Translations under genes and position numbers: made by a program
Source: Verrucomicrobiia bacterium
GTDB taxonomy: Bacteria > Verrucomicrobiota > Verrucomicrobiia > Limisphaerales > JADLHS01
Direction: 5' to 3'
Assembly: GCA_026125285.1 (NCBI GenBank)
Contig: JAHCLO010000026.1
Coordinates: 1 to 64,000, forward strand
DNA length: 64,000 nt
Notes under the pieces: model-generated
What the model was told of the DNA's origin: nothing
The model's input: only the letters and a program-made list of their open reading frames with translations
The model's database searches: none
Part shown: positions 58,764-64,000 of the stretch, piece after piece
How positions within the stretch are numbered: position 1 is the stretch's first letter
How the letters are laid out: the number at the start of each line of letters is the position of its first letter

Positions 58764-60455
58764 TCAGGCCGTGACACGGAAAGGCAGGTTGCCTTGGTGG
58801 GTGTTTCCGAACATGTCCTCGGCAATCACTTCCAATAAATACGTGCCCGTCGGGAGGGTTTCCGGGAGTGAACCGCGCCACAGGTGCAGGCAGTTGGCCA
58901 TTGGCTGGGGCAGGGGACGGTAGGGTGGCTGCAGATTCTGATCCCGCTCCCGCAGTCGCACGAAGCGCGGGTCGGCGTCCGCCACTTTTGCCAATGGTCG
59001 CCACGGCTCGCCGGCGCTGTAGCGCCACTTCACCGTGGATCGTTCCGAGCCATTGAACACATTTACGGTTACGGTCGTTTTGGCCACTTCAGCGGCCGGA
59101 ATTTCTGAGGGCACGTCAATGTGCATTTGGTATTCCCACGGACGACCCAAGGATTTGTAACCAGCCATGGAGTACCGGTTGCCGTCGAATTGCAGTTCCA
59201 AATAGCCCCGCGGCGTGCCGTCCGACATGGTCGCATGGGGAATGCCTCGTTCATCCGGCGCGCCGCCGAACCAACTCCCACAAAGCGTTCCGGTGACAAT
59301 ATGATGATGCGGTTGCGCCCCGCGCCAACTGTCTTCCGCACCAATGAAGCGATGGCCGTGCCAGTGTGTGTGCGCCGAGAAGGAGAGCGTGTGCCGGCGA
59401 CTCTCCAATAGCCGATAAAGCTCCTGGCGATCGCGCGTCTGTCCCCGAGGGACAGGGTCAAAGCCGCGTTGCAAGGGGATGTGCATGAAGAGCACGACCA
59501 ATTGATCCGCCGGCACAAACTTGAGGTCCTGGGCAACGAACTCGATTTGGCGTGCGCCCAAGCCCCCGCGGTAGTTGGCGCCGGATTGCGGCTGGTCGGG
59601 ATCGCGTCCGAGCCATTCCACGTTGTTGAGGACAATGAAATGCACCGGGCCATGATTGAACGCATACCACGTCGGGCCATATACACGCCGGAACGTTTCA
59701 TTCGCATGACGATTGTCGGGCGCGTCGAAATTCAGGTCATGATTTCCCAGCACGTTGTGCCACGGTACGCCGATCAATCCGAACGCTTCGCTCAACGGTT
59801 CGAGAGTGCGCAAATTATCGAAGGCGATGTCGCCCAAACTCACACCGAACGCCGCGTCCATACCGCGTAATTCGGGCACCACCGTCTGCGCGAGATACCC
59901 CACCTCAACCGCGTTGCGCGGCTGCGGATCGCCACAGATGATTGCTTTGAAGCGGTCGTCCTCCACCTGTGGTGTCAGCGCAAAGTCAATGGACTCCGGC
60001 AGCGGGCCGGTCGGGGCCACACCTGGAAACCGCTGCTTGGGCGAACCGTCTGGCTGATGATGATAGTAGCCCCGTGGCAAGTTGTGGGCGCTCAAGCGGG
60101 TGCGCCAACCGCGCGGTTTGATTACGAAGAAGCTGGTGGTGTCGTCCTCCAGCGGTAACCGCCAACGACCGTTCTCGTCCGTAAGCGTAACCTCGCGCCC
60201 ATTAGACACTGCAACATCGGCGAGTCCTGGATCGCCGGATCGCCGCTGGCCGTTGCCACTCCGATCGTGGAACACCGTACCCTGGGCGTGCGTCGGTTGC
60301 GCGGCGCGTACCCAGACGTGCGGACTGAACAGCAATCCGATGCCGCCCGCCAGCGTTGTCCGCAGGAACAGACGGCGGGTGAGTCCGCCGCCGGTCAACG
60401 GTCGGTGGAGAATCTGGGTTTCATCAGGGGTTTGATTTTGACGCGGAGTTTTCAT
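58764..60455 (-). CDS. Calcineurin-like phosphoesterase with N- and C-terminal beta domains
   Basis: A 563-aa TAT-exported metallophosphoesterase. Twin-arginine start TRRLFLRTTLAGGIG (about 26-40); an N-terminal Ig-like domain (about 55-165, GTVFHDRSGNGQRRSGDPGL); the catalytic domain with all five metal motifs (IICGDPQPRN, SLGDIAFDN, VLGNHDLNF, LFMHIPLQ, FSAHTHWHGHR); and a C-terminal beta domain. The MetallophosN / Metallophos / MetallophosC order is typical. It follows the second phosphoesterase gene by 21 nt on the same strand. Confidence 0.92.
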   Translation of the reverse strand: MKTPRQNQTPDETQILHRPLTGGGLTRRLFLRTTLAGGIGLLFSPHVWVRAAQPTHAQGTVFHDRSGNGQRRSGDPGLADVAVSNGREVTLTDENGRWRLPLEDDTTSFFVIKPRGWRTRLSAHNLPRGYYHHQPDGSPKQRFPGVAPTGPLPESIDFALTPQVEDDRFKAIICGDPQPRNAVEVGYLAQTVVPELRGMDAAFGVSLGDIAFDNLRTLEPLSEAFGLIGVPWHNVLGNHDLNFDAPDNRHANETFRRVYGPTWYAFNHGPVHFIVLNNVEWLGRDPDQPQSGANYRGGLGARQIEFVAQDLKFVPADQLVVLFMHIPLQRGFDPVPRGQTRDRQELYRLLESRRHTLSFSAHTHWHGHRFIGAEDSWRGAQPHHHIVTGTLCGSWFGGAPDERGIPHATMSDGTPRGYLELQFDGNRYSMAGYKSLGRPWEYQMHIDVPSEIPAAEVAKTTVTVNVFNGSERSTVKWRYSAGEPWRPLAKVADADPRFVRLRERDQNLQPPYRPLPQPMANCLHLWRGSLPETLPTGTYLLEVIAEDMFGNTHQGNLPFRVTA

Positions 60456-60476
60456 GGTGCGTTCAGGACGGAATCC

Positions 60477-61721
60477 TCAGGGCGTGGTGGGATGGGTGCG
60501 AGATTGCTGCAATTCCAATCGGTCAAAGACTTCTCCGGCAGCATCCACGGCTTCAATCAGAGTGTGGCCCTCGGGATGCAGGGTCACATGAAACAAATGC
60601 CGACGAGGTTCGGCATGGGCCAAGTACCAAGCTGCGCCCGGCTCTGGCACGGTTCGCGGGGTTACGCCCCAAGCCCCATCTCCGAGATACACGATGCCGT
60701 TTTCGTCATCCCGCCGGTGGTTGCGCAACGGATGCGTGCGCTTGTAGTTATGATGATCGTTCTCGAACACCGCGGTGACACCGTAGCGCTCAAAGTGTGG
60801 GATCCATTGCTGTTGAATTTCCTTCGAGCGCGGATGTTCGCACGGCAGGAGGTCCTTGGGCGCCTTGGTGGTGCCGTAGGCCGGCCAGTGGTAACAGGCG
60901 AAGACAAATTGTTGCTCCGTGCGCCCCGCCAGACTCCGCTCCAGCCACTCGGCTTGGGCACCAGCGATGGGTTGCGTGTGGCCGGAATCCAAAACCAACA
61001 AAGAAAGATACGTCCCGAAATCCAACGCATAATGGGCGCGCCCTTCGGGCAACGCGAAGAAGCGATAGAAGTAAGGGGCGTCGTCGGGGATTTTACCGCC
61101 GTAACCACCGCGGACCTCGTGATTGCCGATGCCTACGACCAGCGGAATCAGCCGGCCTTTCGCGCCCCGGGCGTGTTGCGTCCACGATTGCAGCCAGTCC
61201 AGCCACCGCGTGGCGTTGCGCCCGTCCGCGTAGGCGAGATCACCGCCGATCAAGGCAAAGTCCGGGTCTAACCGACCAGCCCGGCGATTCATGGCATCCA
61301 CCATTTCGCGGTTGTGCATCGTGTCACCGCCCGTCACGAAGCGCGCGGGACGACTCAACCGCACCGGCATCGTGCGAAATCGCTGGAGGTTTTTGTCGTC
61401 CGCAGGAGCAACGTCGCCGATGATAAACTCGTAATCTGCGCCCGGCGCCAGTTCGGTCAGCTCCACGCGACGCACCTGGAGCACCGAAGGCGTCGCCACC
61501 ATGCGCGTCCCACGGGCCGCCAGCCAGTTGGTCGTGCCGCTGCGCCGGTAGAAGACGTTGGTGGTGGTATGCTCGTAAAGATTGACCCAGTTAATGGTCA
61601 TCGTGCGCGCAGGATCGCGCTGCCAGTTCAGATACAACCCGATGACATCGCTCTGCGCCCTGCTCACCAGCGGCGAAAAGCACAAGGCCAGTGTTAGTAT
61701 GATGTATTTGTACATTGGCAT
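60477..61721 (-). CDS. Purple-acid-phosphatase-like metallophosphoesterase
   Basis: A 414-aa exported phosphatase with a signal peptide (MPMYKYIILTLALCFSPLVSRAQ), an N-terminal fibronectin-III-like domain (about 24-125) and a catalytic domain with motifs VTGGDTMHN, LIGGDLAYADGRN, GIGNHEVRGG, ACYHWPAYG and FENDHHNYKRTHP. The arrangement matches plant-type purple acid phosphatases. First gene of a two-gene phosphoesterase unit, with the TAT phosphoesterase 21 nt downstream. Confidence 0.92.
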   Translation of the reverse strand: MPMYKYIILTLALCFSPLVSRAQSDVIGLYLNWQRDPARTMTINWVNLYEHTTTNVFYRRSGTTNWLAARGTRMVATPSVLQVRRVELTELAPGADYEFIIGDVAPADDKNLQRFRTMPVRLSRPARFVTGGDTMHNREMVDAMNRRAGRLDPDFALIGGDLAYADGRNATRWLDWLQSWTQHARGAKGRLIPLVVGIGNHEVRGGYGGKIPDDAPYFYRFFALPEGRAHYALDFGTYLSLLVLDSGHTQPIAGAQAEWLERSLAGRTEQQFVFACYHWPAYGTTKAPKDLLPCEHPRSKEIQQQWIPHFERYGVTAVFENDHHNYKRTHPLRNHRRDDENGIVYLGDGAWGVTPRTVPEPGAAWYLAHAEPRRHLFHVTLHPEGHTLIEAVDAAGEVFDRLELQQSRTHPTTP

Positions 61722-61915
61722 GGAGCATGAGGAAGTCCGGCGGCTCCGGCAAGCCTCGTGCTGGCTTAATGTTCAAACTGCAAAAACTGAATGGCTTTTC
61801 CTGGGTGGCCTTTTGCGATGGCGTCAGGTTGTGACACGCCTGTCCGCAGCTTGCTTCAACTCCTTGTCTATCGTTATCCTTGCGGCATTATTCAACTCGC
61901 ACCCGGAGTCCAACC

Positions 61916-64000
61916 ATGAAACGGAGTATTTCTTCAACGCGTCCGCGCGGTCGGGAAGTGGCGCAAGCTGATGCGGGAGGCTTTTTCACCCGGCCCTCGC
62001 GGAGAACCATCGCGGTGGCGCGACTGGTGGCGCTTTATCTGTTGATCAGCGGCGCGTGGATTCTGTTGTCGGACCTGGCGGTGGCCGCGTTGGCGGATGA
62101 CCCGCGCATGATCCATCAGATGCAGACCTACAAAGGCTGGTTCTTTGTGGCGGTGACGGGTGGGTTGCTGGGCTGGCTGGTGCGGGGCGATTTGAAACGG
62201 ATCGAGGAGGCGGGGGTGGTGGTCCGCGACAGCGAAGAACGATTGCGGCTCGCGCTCAAGGCGGCGAATCAGGGCATGTACGATCTGGACATTCCTTCCG
62301 GCACGGCTCAGGTCAATCCGGAGTACGCCCGGATGCTCGGATATGAGCCGGCAGGCTTTGTCGAAACCAGCAGCGGCTGGCTGGCGCGGTTGCATCCCGA
62401 GGACCGCCCGCAGGCGGAAGCGGCGTTCCGCGAGTATGTGGCGGGCAAGCTGCCGGAGTACCGGCTGGAGTTTCGGCTGCGAACCAGTGCGGGAGGGTGG
62501 AAGTGGATTCTGTCCGTCGGCCAGATCGTCGAGCGCGAGGCCGACGGCCGGCCGCGACGCATGTTGGGCACGCACACGGACATTGACCCCTTAAAGAAGC
62601 TGGAGCGTGACTTGCGGGAGGCGAATCGCAAGTTGACGGAGGCGTTGCATTACAATCAAACCATCCTGGATGCCTCGCCGGTGGGAGTGATCACTTACCA
62701 GGCTTCGGGCGAAGTGGTTTCGGCCAATGAAGCGGCGGCGCGACTATCGGGCGGCACGCTGGAGCAGATCAAGGCTCAGAATTTTCGTGAACTCGAATCC
62801 TGGCGGCGATACGGGTTGCTGACTGCTGCCGAAACGGCGTTGGCCACCCGGCAGGAGCAGAAGCTGGAGACGCAGTTGACGAGCACATTTGGGAAACGAC
62901 TTTGGTTGAACATGCGTTTCGTGCCGTTCGATCACGCGGGCCGCCCCCACCTCCTGCTGGTGGTGATGGATGTCATGGCTCAACGGGACGCGGAGGAGGC
63001 CCAGCGCCGCGCCAACGAAACCTTGCTGGCGATCATGAACAGTTCGCCAGCGGCGATTTTCGACATTGGCCCCGATGGGCGGGTGCAATCGTGGTGGAAC
63101 CCTGCCGCGGAGCGGATGTTTGGCTGGAAGCGCGAGGAGGCAATGGGGCGGATTCTGCCGATCCTACCAGATCACACCCTCGCGGAGTTTGCCTCGCTGC
63201 GGCAGCGAACTGCCGCAGGCGCTTCGCTGTCAGGCATCGAGGTGCGACGCTGGCGGCGAGATGCCTCGCCCGTGGATATCAGCCTGGCCACCGCGCCGTT
63301 GACGGACCTGACAGGCCGCGTCACCGGCGTCGTGGCGGTGGCCATTGATATCACTGAACACAAGCGCGTCGAAGCCGCTCTGCGCGAGAGCGAGGCCAAG
63401 TTCCGCGCGCTGGTGGAGCAATCGCTCACCGGCGTCTATGTCATTCAGGACAACCGGTTCGTGTACGCGAATCCCGGTCTTGCGTGCATCTTCGGTTACT
63501 CGGAGTCGGAATTGATGAATCTCGGGCCGCTGGACTTGGTGCAGGAGGCGGACCGCGAGCTTGTGGCGGAAAACCTGCGTCGGCGTTTCGCAGGCGAGAA
63601 CCGGTCTTTGCATTACCATTTCCGCGCCCGGCACAAGGATGGTCGGTCGCTTGAGGTCGAGGTGCTGGGCAGCCGCACGGAATTCAACGGTCGGCCTGCG
63701 GTCATGGGCACGGCGCTGGATGTTACCGCCCGTCAGGAAGCGGAGGAACAACAACGCCGCCTCACAGCGGAAAAAGACCAACTCATTCAGCGGCTGCAAC
63801 TTCATTTCGACGCCATGCCCATCGGGTGCATCGTCACCACGCCAGACTTGACAATCCTGGATTGGAACCCGGCGGCGGAACGCATCTTCGGATTCACGCG
63901 CGAAGCAATGGTGGGGCAGAAGCCCTTTGACCGAATCATCGCCGAGTCTGAACGGGAGGTTGTGGAAACGTTCATCGCCGGACTGCGGCAGGGGCACCAA
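61916..64000 (+). CDS. Multi-PAS membrane sensor protein (3' end outside window)
   Basis: 695 residues are visible and the frame stays open to the window edge. Two membrane helices (about 32-57, VARLVALYLLISGAWILLSD; and about 74-90, GWFFVAVTGGLLGWLVRG) enclose a very short periplasmic loop. At least five PAS domains follow, starting near residues 106 (SEERLRLALKAANQGMYDLD), 247 (NQTILDASPVGVITY), 368 (IMNSSPAAIFDIGPDG), 492 (SEAKFRALVEQSLTGVYVIQ) and 628 (LQLHFDAMPIGCIVTT). The output domain (histidine kinase or diguanylate cyclase) lies beyond the window and cannot be named. Confidence 0.88.
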   Translation, partial: MKRSISSTRPRGREVAQADAGGFFTRPSRRTIAVARLVALYLLISGAWILLSDLAVAALADDPRMIHQMQTYKGWFFVAVTGGLLGWLVRGDLKRIEEAGVVVRDSEERLRLALKAANQGMYDLDIPSGTAQVNPEYARMLGYEPAGFVETSSGWLARLHPEDRPQAEAAFREYVAGKLPEYRLEFRLRTSAGGWKWILSVGQIVEREADGRPRRMLGTHTDIDPLKKLERDLREANRKLTEALHYNQTILDASPVGVITYQASGEVVSANEAAARLSGGTLEQIKAQNFRELESWRRYGLLTAAETALATRQEQKLETQLTSTFGKRLWLNMRFVPFDHAGRPHLLLVVMDVMAQRDAEEAQRRANETLLAIMNSSPAAIFDIGPDGRVQSWWNPAAERMFGWKREEAMGRILPILPDHTLAEFASLRQRTAAGASLSGIEVRRWRRDASPVDISLATAPLTDLTGRVTGVVAVAIDITEHKRVEAALRESEAKFRALVEQSLTGVYVIQDNRFVYANPGLACIFGYSESELMNLGPLDLVQEADRELVAENLRRRFAGENRSLHYHFRARHKDGRSLEVEVLGSRTEFNGRPAVMGTALDVTARQEAEEQQRRLTAEKDQLIQRLQLHFDAMPIGCIVTTPDLTILDWNPAAERIFGFTREAMVGQKPFDRIIAESEREVVETFIAGLRQGHQ

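Noticed and set aside
1..64000. tRNA or rRNA genes
   Set aside because: No cloverleaf with a GTTCRANNC arm and no rRNA signature was noticed in the intergenic stretches; a dedicated covariance-model scan would settle this.

Overview
The window is high-GC bacterial chromosome. Gene content points to Verrucomicrobiota, probably a soil or freshwater Limisphaerales/Pedosphaera-type lineage. The clues are a MoxR/DUF58/VWA operon with ABC genes, TAT-exported Gfo/Idh/MocA and calcineurin-like proteins, an FGE-sulfatase-fold protein, LPS-type envelope genes, RHS debris and many small dispersed palindromes. The lineage is inferred from content; no rRNA or tRNA gene was seen. Positions 1-285 hold no recognisable gene.

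Layout. 0.3-6.5 kb: gltB and gltD (glutamate synthase). 6.7-10.6 kb, minus strand: DMT exporter, AlkA-type glycosylase, small anchored protein, signal peptidase I, glycerophosphodiester phosphodiesterase. 10.8-20.9 kb, plus strand: SulP anion transporter, HTH-EIIA fusion, then a tightly overlapping six-gene operon for a hydrogenase-4/complex-I-like membrane complex whose large subunit lacks the [NiFe] ligand cysteines. 20.9-21.3 kb: Zn-ribbon protein.

21.3-41.2 kb, minus strand: a long operon (475-aa coiled-coil protein, MoxR, 742-aa envelope protein, ABC ATPase, ABC permease, DUF58, BatA-like protein, 950-aa double-VWA protein). It appears to be split between the BatA-like and double-VWA genes by a 7-kb accessory island (24.2-31.3 kb) on the opposite strand. 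The island holds four RHS pieces, two of them ending in unrelated C-terminal domains each followed by an ATGA-overlapping candidate immunity gene (one multi-pass membrane protein, one lipoprotein). It also holds a decayed transposition ATPase, candidate transposon-end repeats, two diverged copies of a ~0.5-kb block, and three ~95-bp elements with the same 12-bp inverted termini.

41.7-43.1 kb: an IS1380-type insertion sequence. 43.4-48.9 kb, minus strand: envelope genes (BamD-like TPR protein, LptE-like lipoprotein, MurA), PrmC and small conserved or membrane proteins. 49-51.5 kb: TatD hydrolase with an in-frame palindromic insertion, a hicB-hicA pair in which hicA has an early in-frame stop, and TcdA. 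51.9-57.9 kb, plus strand: FGE-fold protein, Gfo/Idh/MocA oxidoreductase with a strong terminator, lipoprotein amidase, thermonuclease-HhH protein. 58-61.7 kb, minus strand: small cytochrome c and two calcineurin-like phosphoesterases. 61.9 kb to the edge: N-terminal 695 residues of a multi-PAS membrane sensor.

Two systems deserve most attention: the Ni-ligand-less Hyf-like complex next to SulP and HTH-EIIA genes, and the RHS island with its paired effector/immunity genes and small inverted-repeat elements.
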